64,000 nucleotides of DNA from Heyndrickxia camelliae (lineage in GTDB: Bacteria > Bacillota > Bacilli > Bacillales > Bacillaceae_C): assembly GCF_002844575.1 (NCBI RefSeq), contig NZ_PIQO01000003.1:1-64000 (forward strand). Direction: 5' to 3'. Positions 1 through 9,820 of this stretch are shown in pieces (positions within the stretch are counted from its first letter, which is position 1; every line of letters starts with the position of its first letter). Position numbers and translations under genes: made by a program. The notes below the pieces were generated by a model. The model was given only the letters and a program-made list of their open reading frames with translations, had not been told where the DNA came from and made no database searches.

Positions 1-3
1 TTC

Positions 4-33
4 AGAGGAGGGTTTTGTCCCAGCCTCTTTTTT
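4..33 (+). terminator. Intrinsic terminator-like hairpin at the left edge
   Basis: AGAGG-A-GGG pairs with CCC-AG-CCTCT across a TTTTGT loop and is followed by a T6 run on the plus strand. It would end a gene entering from the left and may also back up the minus-strand ABC operon. The core GAGGCTGGGACA on the minus strand resembles, from memory, an intergenic hairpin repeated in many low-GC Gram-positive genomes. Confidence 0.5.
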
Positions 34-41
34 ACGAATAA

Positions 42-935
42 TTAATTTTTCATTCTAGGATCTAGCGCATCCCTTAATCCATCCCCCATTAAGTTAAACC
101 CTAATACCGTTAGCATTATTGCAATTCCCGGAAAAAAGACGGTCCATGGTGCTTGAATAATAAAATCCTTCGAATCAGACAACATTTTTCCCCACTCAGG
201 AGTTGGCGGCTGTGCACCTAATCCAAGGAAACCGAGCCCTGCTGCTTCAATGATTGCGGTGGCGATAGCTAAGGATCCTTGAACAATAATAGGTGCCAAG
301 CTATTTGGCAGAACATGGTGTAATAAAATTCGACTATCCTTCATGCCAATTGCCTTCGCAGCTGTGATATACTCCTCTTCTTTTACAGAAAGTACTCTTG
401 CTCTTAAAAGCCTCCCAAACGTTGGTATATTAATAATAGCAATCGCAATTAACGCATTTTGCAATGATTGACCAAGCATAGCGACAATTGCAATAGCAAG
501 TAAAATACTTGGGAATGCCAGTAATATATCAAAGATTCTAGAAATAATGGCATCCAACCATTTTCCATAATACCCTGAAATAATACCTAGAAAAGAACCG
601 ATAATAGCGGATCCCACAACCGAGAAAAATCCTACAGATAAGGAGATTCTTGCTCCAAAAATTACCCGGCTAAATATATCACGTCCAAAATCATCGGTAC
701 CAAACCAATGTTTTGCGGAAGGCGGTAAATGCTTGTCCTTAAAATGCTGCTCATTGATTCCGTAGGGTGCTATATAGTTTGCAAATATAGCTATTAAAAT
801 AAAGAATACAACAATTAATAAGCCAATAAGGGCAACCTTGTTTTTCTTGAAATTTCTCCAACCCTCTCGCCACGGGGATATTAATGGCTCTTCTGCTAGA
901 GGTTTCTGCGTAACTGTAGTTGATATTTCAGGCAT
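42..935 (-). CDS. ABC transporter permease, DppC/OppC type
   Basis: Inner-membrane permease (297 aa) of an oligopeptide/dipeptide/nickel ABC importer. A cytoplasmic N-terminus ends near residue 30, a first membrane helix follows, then an extracellular segment with the family-typical GTDDFGRDIFSR stretch. The rest is the BPD_transp_1 core of about five helices, with the EAA-type coupling loop around EYITAAKAIGMKDSRILLHH (residues about 180-200). It is the last gene of the operon, 22 bp after the DppB-like permease and with its own GAGGAGG ribosome binding site. The usual length is about 300 aa, so it is complete. Substrate cannot be told from sequence: peptides, glutathione or nickel are all possible for this family. 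Confidence 0.93.
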   Translation of the reverse strand: MPEISTTVTQKPLAEEPLISPWREGWRNFKKNKVALIGLLIVVFFILIAIFANYIAPYGINEQHFKDKHLPPSAKHWFGTDDFGRDIFSRVIFGARISLSVGFFSVVGSAIIGSFLGIISGYYGKWLDAIISRIFDILLAFPSILLAIAIVAMLGQSLQNALIAIAIINIPTFGRLLRARVLSVKEEEYITAAKAIGMKDSRILLHHVLPNSLAPIIVQGSLAIATAIIEAAGLGFLGLGAQPPTPEWGKMLSDSKDFIIQAPWTVFFPGIAIMLTVLGFNLMGDGLRDALDPRMKN

Positions 936-957
936 TTGAGAATTTACCTCCTCACTT

Positions 958-1959
958 TTAATATTTTATCCGTGGGTCAATGGCCGCATAAAGTAAATCT
1001 ACAATTAAATTAATAAAGACAAAAATTAGTGCAATAACTAATATTCCAGATTGAATGACAGGATAATCCCTTGATTGGATGGCATCATATATATATCCAC
1101 CGATACCAGGCCAACCAAATATTGTTTCCGTTAATATTGCCCCACCTAATAAAAGGCCTGTTTGCAAACCGATAACGGTTAAAACGGGAATGAATGCATT
1201 CTTTAAAGAGTGTTTATATACAACCCAAAACATTCTTAATCCTTTTGCCCTTGCTGTTCTTATATAATCTGATCGCATTACCTCAAGCATGCTTGATCTT
1301 GTCATCCTTGCTATAATCGCCATTGGAATAGTAGCTAATGCCACACTTGGCAAAATTAAATGTTTAACCACAACGATAAATTGATCAAACCTACCTTCTA
1401 ATAATGTGTCTATTAAATATAGATTCGTAATAGCTTGAACTGGATCACGAATATCATCACGGCCAGTGGTTGGCAATAGATTCAAATGAATAGAAAATGC
1501 ATATTGCTCCATTAATCCAAGCCAGAATATAGGCATGGAAACTCCAACAAGCGCTAAAAGCATTGCAATATAATCAAACCATGAGTTTTGAAACCATGCG
1601 GAGATAATCCCTGCATTCACTCCAATGATAATGGCGATAATTAGTGCTACTACAGATAATTCGATCGTTGCACAAAGGTATGGCCATATCTCTTGATTAA
1701 TTGGTGTTTGCGTTTTTAATGAAGTTCCTAAATTACCGCTTAGCAGATCCCTTATATAATGAAAAAATTGTAAATATAGGGGTTGATCAAGCCCAAGCTG
1801 TTTTGTCAACGCTGCTACTGATTCCTTCGTTGCATGCTGACCAAGGATCATTTGAGCAGGATTTCCTGGAATAGCATGGATTAACGAAAAGACAATGATC
1901 GCCATCCCAAGCAATACTGGAATAAGCATAAATATTCGACGAATTGAATAGGCAACCAT
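958..1959 (-). CDS. ABC transporter permease, DppB/OppB type
   Basis: First permease subunit (333 aa) of the importer, partner of the DppC-like protein just downstream. It starts with the typical MVAYSIRRI/helix-1 arrangement, has six predicted membrane helices, the N-terminal OppB signature (GNPAQMILGQHAT) and the EAA loop around DYIRTARAKGLRMFWVVYKH (residues about 240-260). It ends in the usual DLLYAAIDPRIKY. It is preceded by AAGGGGGAAATAATA and follows the binding protein by 137 bp. Complete, with family-typical length. Confidence 0.93.
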   Translation of the reverse strand: MVAYSIRRIFMLIPVLLGMAIIVFSLIHAIPGNPAQMILGQHATKESVAALTKQLGLDQPLYLQFFHYIRDLLSGNLGTSLKTQTPINQEIWPYLCATIELSVVALIIAIIIGVNAGIISAWFQNSWFDYIAMLLALVGVSMPIFWLGLMEQYAFSIHLNLLPTTGRDDIRDPVQAITNLYLIDTLLEGRFDQFIVVVKHLILPSVALATIPMAIIARMTRSSMLEVMRSDYIRTARAKGLRMFWVVYKHSLKNAFIPVLTVIGLQTGLLLGGAILTETIFGWPGIGGYIYDAIQSRDYPVIQSGILVIALIFVFINLIVDLLYAAIDPRIKY

Positions 1960-2096
1960 TATTATTTCCCCCTTCCATATTATGTATTAACTTTGAATCA
2001 ATAACTTGGGTACAAGTATGCTGCTTTATCTAAAAACAGATCTATGAATCAAACATTTAAAAAGGGGGAAGAGCAACTTACTCCTCCCCTATTTGG

Positions 2097-3689
2097 TTAA
2101 TCGATGGAAACATCAGCAAAGCTTTGAGAACCAGTTGGATGTGGGAAAAATCCTTTAATGTTGCTTTTTCCAGCTAGCAATGGCGTTGAATGTGCTATAG
2201 GAACCCACGGAGCATCATTATGAATAATAACCTGAGCTTGTTTGTAAAGTTCATTCCGTTTATTTTCGTCTGTTTCTGTTTGCGCTTTTATTAATAATTT
2301 ATGAACTTCATCATTGGAATACTGCGAGTTGTTATTGGATCCAATAGCATCTTTGTCTAATAAGGCATATAGGAAGTTATCAGCGTCACCATTATCGCCT
2401 GTCCAACCAACGATGTACATTGGCGCTTCCCCTTTTGCCAGTTTCTCTAAATAAGTACCCCATTCCATTGTAACAATTTTCGCTTTTACACCAATTTTTG
2501 CGAAATCTGCTTGAAGCGCTTCAGCTACTTTTTGACCATTTGGCATATATGGGCGCACAACTGGCATTGTCCATAAATCTACACTAAATCCATCTTTATA
2601 GCCTGCTTCTGCAAGTAACTTTTTCGCTTCATCCAAATTAAAATCATAGTCTTGGATATCATCATTGTAACCACCTATGGAAGGCGGAATTGGGTTTTTA
2701 GCTGGAATTGCCGACCCACCATAGAAGTTTTGAATCAGAGCTTCTTTATTCACTGCATGGCTTAAAGCGATTCTTACTTTCGGATTATCAAATGGTTTTT
2801 TCTTCACATTAAATCCAAGATATCCAATGTTCATAGATGGACGTTTAAATAATTGCAGATTTTTATCCGAAGTAACTTTTTCAGCATCACTTGGATTTAA
2901 ACCATCTATTAAATCAACATCGCCTTTAATTAGTGCATTTAACCTAGCTGAATTATCTTTAATAACTTTTAGAATTACTTTATCCACTTTTGGTAATCCC
3001 TTTTGCCAATATTTATCATTTTTCACAACAGTAATGGAATCATCACGTTTCCAGCTTTCAAATTTAAAAGGTCCTGTTCCTACAGGATGCTCAATGTATT
3101 TATCTCCCCACTTATCAATTGCAGCAGGACTTGAAATCGAGAATGGTGTCATTGCAAGATTTTTCAAAAATGGTGCTTGCGCACGGAAAAGAGTAAACTG
3201 AACTTTGTAAGTATCTAATGCCTTTACTTCTTTGATAACAGCTGTTGGTTCACCTTTGTAGCCACCAAATTGTGACTGATAGTATGGAAATTTATCTACG
3301 TTTCCGTTAGCCCAACGATCAAAGTTTTTCACTACGGCATCCGCATTGAAATCTGTACCATCTTGGAATTTAACTCCTTGCTCGAGTTCAAACGTATATG
3401 TTTTTCCGTCAGGAGATATTTCCCATGACTTGGCAAGGGACGGTTCAATTTCTGTTGTTTCCTTATTGAATTTCACTAATGTTTCAAAGATTTGTTCTGC
3501 AACGATCAGAGATTCACCATCTGTTACAGCAGCTGGATCAAGCTTTACTGCATCTCCACCTCTTGCATAAACTAGTATTTTCTGTTTCCCACTCGTTTTT
3601 CCGCCACTTGTTTCAGATGAACCGCAGCCCATCAAAGCAAGTGAAAGAATGAGGATTAATACAAAAACTCCCCACAATTTTTTCTTCAT
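2097..3689 (-). CDS. Peptide/nickel ABC transporter substrate-binding lipoprotein (SBP family 5)
   Basis: Extracellular solute-binding lipoprotein (530 aa). The signal sequence ends in the lipobox LMGC, so Cys22 should be lipidated and anchored to the membrane. The mature part shows the SBP_bac_5 pattern: the opening DPAAVTDGESLIVAEQIFETLV, the segment SWEISPDGKTYTFELEQGVKFQDGT and the middle IALSHAVNKEALIQNFYGG. It lies between the ATPase genes (50 bp upstream) and the permeases, so all five importer parts are present in one operon. A GAGGGGG ribosome binding site lies 8 nt before the ATG. The closest named groups are the DppE/GsiB-like binding proteins, but ligand identity is not readable from sequence. 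Confidence 0.92.
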   Translation of the reverse strand: MKKKLWGVFVLILILSLALMGCGSSETSGGKTSGKQKILVYARGGDAVKLDPAAVTDGESLIVAEQIFETLVKFNKETTEIEPSLAKSWEISPDGKTYTFELEQGVKFQDGTDFNADAVVKNFDRWANGNVDKFPYYQSQFGGYKGEPTAVIKEVKALDTYKVQFTLFRAQAPFLKNLAMTPFSISSPAAIDKWGDKYIEHPVGTGPFKFESWKRDDSITVVKNDKYWQKGLPKVDKVILKVIKDNSARLNALIKGDVDLIDGLNPSDAEKVTSDKNLQLFKRPSMNIGYLGFNVKKKPFDNPKVRIALSHAVNKEALIQNFYGGSAIPAKNPIPPSIGGYNDDIQDYDFNLDEAKKLLAEAGYKDGFSVDLWTMPVVRPYMPNGQKVAEALQADFAKIGVKAKIVTMEWGTYLEKLAKGEAPMYIVGWTGDNGDADNFLYALLDKDAIGSNNNSQYSNDEVHKLLIKAQTETDENKRNELYKQAQVIIHNDAPWVPIAHSTPLLAGKSNIKGFFPHPTGSQSFADVSID

Positions 3690-3738
3690 TTTTTTTCCCC
3701 CTCTGATTTGTTTTACTTATTAAAGGTATGTTCAATCT

Positions 3739-4707
3739 TCAATGAAGATGACATGCAGTAAAATGACCGTTTTCGACCTCTTTAAAAACAGGTTTCACAC
3801 TTTGACATTTATCCATTGCATAAGGACAACGTGTATGAAACGCACACCCTTTAGGTGGATTTGCCGGGCTTGGCACATCACCTTGCAGAATGATTCTTTC
3901 TTTTTGAAAATCAACATCTGGAATCGGAACGGCAGACAATAGCGCTTGAGTATATGGATGTTTAGGATTGGTATATACTTCTTCACTATCTGCAAGTTCT
4001 ACAATTCTACCAAGATACATGACACCTACACGATCACTAATATGACGAACAACCCCCAGATCATGTGCAATAAACAAATAAGTGAGATCAAAGTTTTTTT
4101 GTAAATCTTTTAATAAATTTAATACTTGAGCTTGTATGGAAACATCCAAAGCAGATACTGGTTCGTCTGCAATAATAAGCTTTGGATTAAGTGTTAACGC
4201 CCTTGCAATTCCAATCCGTTGTCTTTGCCCCCCACTAAATTGATGCGGATAGCGTTTTAAATGGGATTCATTTAACCCTACTATTTCAAGTAACTCTTTT
4301 ACTTTTCTTTTTCTTGCATTTCTATCCTTCACACCATGTACAATTAACGGTTCTTCCAATATTTTTTCTATTGTATGACGCGGATTTAAGGAAGCAAACG
4401 GGTCTTGGAAAATCATTTGCATCTCTTTGCGAATTTTTCGTAATTCTGTATTAGAAAGGCTAGTAATGTCTTTTCCCTCAAAGCTAATTTTCCCACTGCT
4501 CGGCTCCAAAAGTCTTAGAATCATCCGTCCAGTAGTAGATTTACCGCATCCGCTTTCTCCGACAAGCCCTAAGGTTTCCCCTTTTCGTATCGAAAATGAT
4601 ATATCATCTACAGCTTTTACCTCTCCTACTTGTTTCCCAAGCACGCCACCTCTTATTGGGAAAGACTTTCTAAGATTCTCTATCTTAATCAATGGTTCAG
4701 TCATCAT
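3739..4707 (-). CDS. ABC transporter ATP-binding protein, DppF/OppF type
   Basis: Cytoplasmic ATPase (322 aa). Walker A is GESGCGKST, the signature is SGGQRQR, Walker B is LIIADEP and the switch His is in AHDLG. The C-terminal oligopeptide-transporter extension has the four-Cys iron-sulfur/zinc-like motif found in this family ([18 protein letters not shown]...CH). Its ATGATG start overlaps the stop of the upstream ATPase by 4 nt (ATGA), which implies translational coupling. Together with the DppD-like protein it should form the heterodimeric motor. Confidence 0.94.
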   Translation of the reverse strand: MMTEPLIKIENLRKSFPIRGGVLGKQVGEVKAVDDISFSIRKGETLGLVGESGCGKSTTGRMILRLLEPSSGKISFEGKDITSLSNTELRKIRKEMQMIFQDPFASLNPRHTIEKILEEPLIVHGVKDRNARKRKVKELLEIVGLNESHLKRYPHQFSGGQRQRIGIARALTLNPKLIIADEPVSALDVSIQAQVLNLLKDLQKNFDLTYLFIAHDLGVVRHISDRVGVMYLGRIVELADSEEVYTNPKHPYTQALLSAVPIPDVDFQKERIILQGDVPSPANPPKGCAFHTRCPYAMDKCQSVKPVFKEVENGHFTACHLH

Positions 4708-5687
4708 TGAGCTACCTCCATATCGTCATGAAGAAAACACCTAATTTTCTGTCCATTTTGCAAGGTTTTTAATTCTGGTGTTTCTGATAAGCACCGTTTA
4801 AAAGCATGTGGACATCGAGGAGCAAAATGACAGCCAAATTCAATCGAACCTGGTTTTGGTACGTTTCCAGTTATGGAGTCCAACCGGTCTTTTTTTGTTC
4901 GCATGTCTGGAATCGATTTAATTAATCCAACCGTATAAGGATGCTTTGGAGATTTAAAAAGAGTTCGAACATCCGCCTCCTCCACAATTTTTCCGCTGTA
5001 CATTACAATAATTCTTTGGCACATTTGTGCTACAACACCTAAATCATGAGTAATCATAATAATCGCAGTATCTGTTTCTTTATTTAATTTTTTCATTAAG
5101 TCAAGTATTTGTGCCTGAATCGTCACGTCCAAAGCAGTAGTAGGTTCATCAGCTATTAAAAGCTTTGGTTCACAAAGCATAGCCATCGCAATCATTACCC
5201 TTTGTCTCATGCCTCCAGATAATTGATGGGGATATTCCTTCATTAATTCTTCCGCCCTAGGCAGACCAACTTTTTTTAGCATATCGATAGAATGTTCTTT
5301 TGCTTTTTTCTTTGACCAATTTCTATGAATTTTTACCGCCTCTATTAATTGATCACCGATAGTGAAAACTGGATTTAAACTCGTCATTGGCTCTTGGAAA
5401 ATCATCGCAATTTCATTACCGCGTATATTACGCATCCTCTTTTCAGATCTATTTACCAAGTTCTCACCATTAAAAATAATTTTACCGTCTACTTTTCCAT
5501 TTGATGTTGGTACTAGCCCCATAATGGATAAAGATGTCACACTTTTTCCGCAGCCTGATTCCCCGACTATACCAACAACCTCTTGTCGATTTACAACAAA
5601 ATCAATATCATTTACGACAGGAATGACTCCATTATCCGTTACGAATGAGGTATTTAATCCAATTACCTCTAAAACTGGATTCTCCAC
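4704..5687 (-). CDS. ABC transporter ATP-binding protein, DppD/OppD type
   Basis: First gene of the importer operon (327 aa from the start chosen). It has Walker [12 protein letters not shown], signature SGGMRQR, Walker [13 protein letters not shown] and the C-terminal [15 protein letters not shown] cysteine motif. I chose the GTG at 5687 because GGAGG lies 8 nt upstream and the protein then begins [11 protein letters not shown], as relatives do. A TTG start at 5732 (AGGAG only 4-5 nt away) would add 15 residues. About 250 bp of AT-rich DNA upstream should hold the operon promoter; I could not fix its position. Confidence 0.92.
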   Translation of the reverse strand: MENPVLEVIGLNTSFVTDNGVIPVVNDIDFVVNRQEVVGIVGESGCGKSVTSLSIMGLVPTSNGKVDGKIIFNGENLVNRSEKRMRNIRGNEIAMIFQEPMTSLNPVFTIGDQLIEAVKIHRNWSKKKAKEHSIDMLKKVGLPRAEELMKEYPHQLSGGMRQRVMIAMAMLCEPKLLIADEPTTALDVTIQAQILDLMKKLNKETDTAIIMITHDLGVVAQMCQRIIVMYSGKIVEEADVRTLFKSPKHPYTVGLIKSIPDMRTKKDRLDSITGNVPKPGSIEFGCHFAPRCPHAFKRCLSETPELKTLQNGQKIRCFLHDDMEVAQ

Positions 5688-5932
5688 TTTTATTGCCTCC
5701 TCTATTGATGTTTTATCTCTTGTCGTTTTCAATCATCTCCTAGCACATATGATTACTATTAAAAAATAAGTATAAATTGATAGACTATTTTCTAAATAGT
5801 TTACATTTATTTTACTTATTTGAAAATACCTTTTATATAGAATATTTTGTTTTTAACTGTCGAAATTTCATATTTTTTGTCAATTTAATAACATTTACAC
5901 CGTATTTATCTATTTAATAAATTATTTTCCTA

Positions 5933-5966
5933 TAAAAAAAGAACCTCTCTTACTAGATAAGAGAGG
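5933..5966 (-). terminator. Rho-independent terminator of the MOSC gene
   Basis: A perfect 9-bp stem (CCTCTCTTA / TAAGAGAGG, loop of 5) is followed on the minus strand by a T-rich tract. It sits just after the MOSC gene stop. Confidence 0.85.
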
Positions 5967-5979
5967 CTCCAGATCTTGC

Positions 5980-6624
5980 CTAAAGATTTGCTTTTAATTT
6001 TAAAAGCCTTTTGGTTAATTTATTTCTCATAACATTTGCTAATTCTTTAACCTGTAAGATTTTCTCGATTCGCTCTTCCTCCATGCAATGAAAAAATGTA
6101 TCGATAGTAAAGTGAACACTAATTTTTAAAGGATGGCGTTTTAGTAAAATTATTTTAGACTCATTTGTAATCATTCCTTCCTGCAAGACCCGTGCAAAAT
6201 AGCCTGTCTTGCAAGTTTCGATGACTCTTTTCAAAAAAACATCCACATTATTATGTTGAGAGATTGTCGCGCAAGGTATTCTCCCTTGGGTAATCTGTAC
6301 AACGGAATCACCTATTTGGAAGATATCTCCGATACAAACACTTTTTTCATCCATTCCTGCTACCGTTAAATTTTCTCCAAAGGATGGAAGTGGAAGATCT
6401 CGATTAAATTCTTTTTCCCATTCCTTGTAATGCTCAAAAACATAGAAGCAAACTGCCCTGTCCTCTCCTCCATGAAAGTCTGTATTTGCAACCCCATCAT
6501 TGACAAAGCCATTTTTTGTCAACCACCCTTTTTGAATTGGCTTTTTATCAATAGCAGTTCTATACTGCCTTTGCTGAAAGTTCTGTATCTTCGGCAACCC
6601 GATATTGAGACTTTTTATTTCCAT
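5980..6624 (-). CDS. MOSC domain-containing protein, YiiM-like
   Basis: Stand-alone MOSC-domain protein (214 aa). MOSC domains are related to the C-terminus of molybdenum cofactor sulfurase and carry sulfur or bind molybdopterin; YiiM-type members take part in reduction of N-hydroxylated bases. Visible family segments are DFHGGEDRAVCFYVFEHYKEWE, LPLPSFGENLTVAGMDE, VCIGDIFQIGDSVVQITQGRIPCATI (with the conserved Cys) and the final helical region. The ATG at 6624 has GGTGG 6-8 nt upstream; a start two codons earlier is possible but poorly spaced. It is divergent from the MFS gene and has its own terminator. Confidence 0.85.
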   Translation of the reverse strand: MEIKSLNIGLPKIQNFQQRQYRTAIDKKPIQKGWLTKNGFVNDGVANTDFHGGEDRAVCFYVFEHYKEWEKEFNRDLPLPSFGENLTVAGMDEKSVCIGDIFQIGDSVVQITQGRIPCATISQHNNVDVFLKRVIETCKTGYFARVLQEGMITNESKIILLKRHPLKISVHFTIDTFFHCMEEERIEKILQVKELANVMRNKLTKRLLKLKANL

Positions 6625-6734
6625 CCCCATCCACCTTCCATAATATACAAATAAAATATTATCCTTTTATTCCATCATAAAAAAACTAAATAAGTAAATA
6701 TTAATAATAGTACCTAGAAGAGAGGAAATCACTG

Positions 6735-8009
6735 ATGGAACATGTAAATGATACTGTAAAAAACGATTCAAACCAAGATGAAATGCGGGATAAACGATGG
6801 GCAATTGTATCGATTGCATCTATCCCCCTCATTATGACTTTGGGAAATTCTATGTTAATCCCAGTACTGCCGGTTATGGAAAAAAAGTTGGACATTTCAA
6901 AAGTTCAATCTAGTTTAATCATAACCGTTTATTCCATTGTTGCAATCTTTTTAATCCCAATAGCTGGGTATTTGTCGGATAGGTATGGAAGAAAAATAGT
7001 AATTATTCCGTCATTAATATTGGCAGGTATTGGGGGCGTTATCTCTGCGTGGGCTGCATGGAAAATGGGTAATCCATATTCTCTTATTTTAATTGGAAGA
7101 ATCCTGCAAGGAGTAGGTGCAGCAGGAGCAGCGCCAATCGTCTTACCATTAGTTGGAGATATGTTCCGCAGAGATAAGGATGTGAGTGCTACATTAGGAG
7201 TTATCGAAACATCCAATACATTCGGTAAAGTATTAAGTCCGATATTAGGATCGTTTTTGGCAGGTTTTATATGGTTTTTACCTTTTGTAGCGATTCCAAT
7301 TTTTTGTCTTATTTCTGTCATCGCTATTTTCTTTTTAGTAAAAAAGCCTAAAAATGATAAAAAAGGTGCAGATTTTAAAACCTTTATTCAAAATACGAAA
7401 GAGGTCTTTCAGCAGCATAGCCGCTGGTTATTTGCTGTATTTATCATAGGGGCTATTTTAATGTTTGTCTTATTTGCTGTTTTATTTTATCTTTCCTCTG
7501 TCCTTGAGGATACGTATAACTATCATGGCGTAAAGAAAGGGTTTATCCTTGCCATTCCATTGGCATGTCTATGCCTTGCATCTTTTATTGCTGGAAAAAA
7601 AATTAAAGATAATATGGTAGTCATGAAATGGATTACTTTTAGCGGACTTCTACTTGCTGGTGCTTCTGTACTTGCTGTTAGCTTGTCAGACCAATTTATT
7701 TACTTAACCATTGTTTTTCTAGTTTGTGGAATAGGGATTGGAGCTGGTCTTCCGTGTTTGGATGCTCTAATTACACAATCCATTGAAAAGAATGTGCGCG
7801 GAACCATAACGTCTTTCTATAGTTCCATGCGTTATATCGGAGTAGCCGCAGGACCTCCGGTTATGGCTTATTTTATGAAGAATAATTTAATCATTATGTT
7901 TATGATATTAGCTGTATGTTGTTTTGTAGCAGCTATTATGGCATTTTTCTCTATAAAACCAATTAAAGAAAATGAACAAGAAAAGAATCCTGCCCATTCT
8001 CCGGTATAA
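6735..8009 (+). CDS. MFS transporter, YmfD-like (drug or siderophore exporter family)
   Basis: Twelve-helix major facilitator (424 aa). A soluble N-terminus of about 20 residues precedes helix 1 (IVSIASIPLIMTLGNSMLIP). The MFS motif A is GYLSDRYGRK between helices 2 and 3, and motif C-like glycines occur in GRILQGVGAAGAAP and GKVLSPILGSFLAG. The sequence reminds me of B. subtilis YmfD, the reported bacillibactin exporter, but substrate is an inference. No siderophore genes are in the window. GAGAGG lies 9 nt before the ATG. A hairpin at 8045-8071 ends it together with the convergent panF. Confidence 0.82.
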   Translation: MEHVNDTVKNDSNQDEMRDKRWAIVSIASIPLIMTLGNSMLIPVLPVMEKKLDISKVQSSLIITVYSIVAIFLIPIAGYLSDRYGRKIVIIPSLILAGIGGVISAWAAWKMGNPYSLILIGRILQGVGAAGAAPIVLPLVGDMFRRDKDVSATLGVIETSNTFGKVLSPILGSFLAGFIWFLPFVAIPIFCLISVIAIFFLVKKPKNDKKGADFKTFIQNTKEVFQQHSRWLFAVFIIGAILMFVLFAVLFYLSSVLEDTYNYHGVKKGFILAIPLACLCLASFIAGKKIKDNMVVMKWITFSGLLLAGASVLAVSLSDQFIYLTIVFLVCGIGIGAGLPCLDALITQSIEKNVRGTITSFYSSMRYIGVAAGPPVMAYFMKNNLIIMFMILAVCCFVAAIMAFFSIKPIKENEQEKNPAHSPV

Positions 8010-8044
8010 TAATGCATAATAGGGATATAAACTAACACAAAGAA

Positions 8045-8071
8045 AGAAGCAAATCAAAACGATTTGCTTCT
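8045..8071. terminator. Shared convergent hairpin between the MFS gene and panF
   Basis: An 11-bp perfect stem (AGAAGCAAATC / GATTTGCTTCT, loop of 5) overlaps the panF stop codon. T-tracts are weak on both sides, so efficiency is uncertain. Confidence 0.55.
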
Positions 8072-9511
8072 CTTTACATTTTCTAACCGTATTGTTGAGA
8101 CGGATACCACTGTATAGGTCACAAATGACAATAAAATTGGAATGACAACCGTGTGAATTCCGAACGGATTCGGATAAAAGCGATCAAATAAAATATAACT
8201 TATCATCCCGATAAGCATGGAGGTTATCGCCCCATACTTGTTGCCTTTTTTCCAATACAACCCCATGACGATTGGCCAAATAAACACGGCCTCCAAGCCA
8301 CCAAATGAAAATAAGTTAAGCCATATTAACAGATTTGGCGGATGGATCGCTAAAAAGAAAACAGCAATGCCAACAATGGTGGTTACCCATAAACTCATGT
8401 GTTTTATTTTTCTCTCTTCTGCATTTTTATTTATGTAACCAATATAGATATCTTTGACTATTGCAGAGGAAACGAGTATTAAAACGGAATTAACGGTCGA
8501 CATAATGGCAGCCATTGGTGCTGCTAATACAATTCCTGCCATCCATGCAGGTAATACTTTCATGGTCACCAAAGGCATTACGGTGTCCGCATTTTGAATT
8601 CCCGGAACCACCGCTCTAGCAAGCACACCGATAAAATGCATTCCAAACATAATGATACCAATCACAATCGTTCCTATAATAATGGCTCTATGCATGGCAG
8701 TTGCATTTTTATAAGACATCGCGCGTATCGCAATTTGCGGTAGTCCCACAACCCCAACACCAACTAAAATCCAAAAAGAAGATATGTACATAGGTGTTAA
8801 GCTTCCATCCGAACCATAAGGGCTCAATAAGTTAGGATTCTCTTTTCTTAAATCAGTCATAATATTTTCAATCCCGCCACCCGCCTTAATAGTAGCTACT
8901 AAAAGGATGATAGTTCCTAATAACATGACTATGCCCTGGATGGTATCTGTAAACGCAACTGCCCGAAAACCGCCAATAATTACATATAAAAGAACAGAAA
9001 CTGCAAATATGAATAATGCTGTTGTATAAGACACACCCAAAATCGATTCCATTAATCTAGCTCCGCCAACCCACTGAGCAATCATGGAAGAAAACAAAAA
9101 TACAATGATGCTTATTGCTGCTAGAATATTGACAAAATGAGAATTATAACGTGCTTTTAAAAAGTCAATCAATGTGATGGCATTATATTTTCTCGCCATA
9201 ATAGCAAATTTTTTCCCCAATACCATTAATACAAAATATCCAGTTACCACTTGACTCATTGCAAGGAGTACCCAAGCCAGTCCGTAATGATATGCGGCAC
9301 CTGGTCCCCCGATAAAACTGCTTCCGCTTCCGTAAGTTGCCACCATCGTCATCGCTAAAATAAAACCGCCAAATTGTCTGTTACCTAAAAAATACTCCTG
9401 GACAAACGAGTTAGACGTACTCACAAATTTCACGGCAAACATACCAACGATAAAAAAGATAATAAGAAATAATACCAATGGGATAATAACTTGTATATTC
9501 ATATTCATCAT
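8054..9511 (-). CDS. panF: Sodium/pantothenate symporter PanF
   Basis: Sodium:solute symporter (485 aa) with about 13 membrane helices. Family landmarks are GGFILAMTMVATYGSGSSFIGGPGAAY near residues 48-74, GGFRAVAFTDTIQG near 178-191 and AAPMAAIMSTVNSVLILVSSAIVKDI near 330-355. Length matches E. coli PanF (about 483 aa). The upstream gene, overlapping by 4 nt (ATGA), encodes a YhdT-family small membrane protein, the same pairing as yhdT-panF in enterobacteria, which strongly supports the assignment. It imports pantothenate for coenzyme A synthesis. Confidence 0.9.
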   Translation of the reverse strand: MMNMNIQVIIPLVLFLIIFFIVGMFAVKFVSTSNSFVQEYFLGNRQFGGFILAMTMVATYGSGSSFIGGPGAAYHYGLAWVLLAMSQVVTGYFVLMVLGKKFAIMARKYNAITLIDFLKARYNSHFVNILAAISIIVFLFSSMIAQWVGGARLMESILGVSYTTALFIFAVSVLLYVIIGGFRAVAFTDTIQGIVMLLGTIILLVATIKAGGGIENIMTDLRKENPNLLSPYGSDGSLTPMYISSFWILVGVGVVGLPQIAIRAMSYKNATAMHRAIIIGTIVIGIIMFGMHFIGVLARAVVPGIQNADTVMPLVTMKVLPAWMAGIVLAAPMAAIMSTVNSVLILVSSAIVKDIYIGYINKNAEERKIKHMSLWVTTIVGIAVFFLAIHPPNLLIWLNLFSFGGLEAVFIWPIVMGLYWKKGNKYGAITSMLIGMISYILFDRFYPNPFGIHTVVIPILLSFVTYTVVSVSTIRLENVKRSKSF

Positions 9512-9771
9512 CCGTCCCCTTCTTCTTCAAAAGGAACTTCTTTAAACATGAACTTTACGGTAAGAATAACTAATAATACAATGACAAAGAAGCCAAGAAT
9601 ACAGCTATAAAAAAACCATGCTGGTAAGCCAAAAATATATGTATATCTTTCAACCTTCGTCTTTCCTAAACCATAAGCAAAGCCATACCACCAAATGAAA
9701 TGAAAAACTGCCAATCCTACTCCGATCAATGCTTCTTTTTTCGCAATTGCAAAACGTAAATCATCTTTCAA
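9508..9771 (-). CDS. yhdT: YhdT family (DUF997) small membrane protein
   Basis: An 87-aa protein with two predicted membrane helices (around EALIGVGLAVFHFIWWYGFAYG and FGLPAWFFYSCILGFFVIVLLVI). The conserved Phe/Trp-rich FHFIWWYGFAYGLG and GLPAWFFYSC segments mark the DUF997/YhdT family. It is encoded directly before panF with a 4-nt overlap. I chose the TTG at 9771, about 10 nt after GAGGAGG; the GTG at 9792 lies before that ribosome binding site and lacks one of its own. Its role is presumed to be an accessory to PanF. Confidence 0.85.
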   Translation of the reverse strand: MKDDLRFAIAKKEALIGVGLAVFHFIWWYGFAYGLGKTKVERYTYIFGLPAWFFYSCILGFFVIVLLVILTVKFMFKEVPFEEEGDG

Positions 9772-9820
9772 AAATGAAGTTCCTCCTCTCACATTATTTG
9801 TTTACATAACATTTTTATTG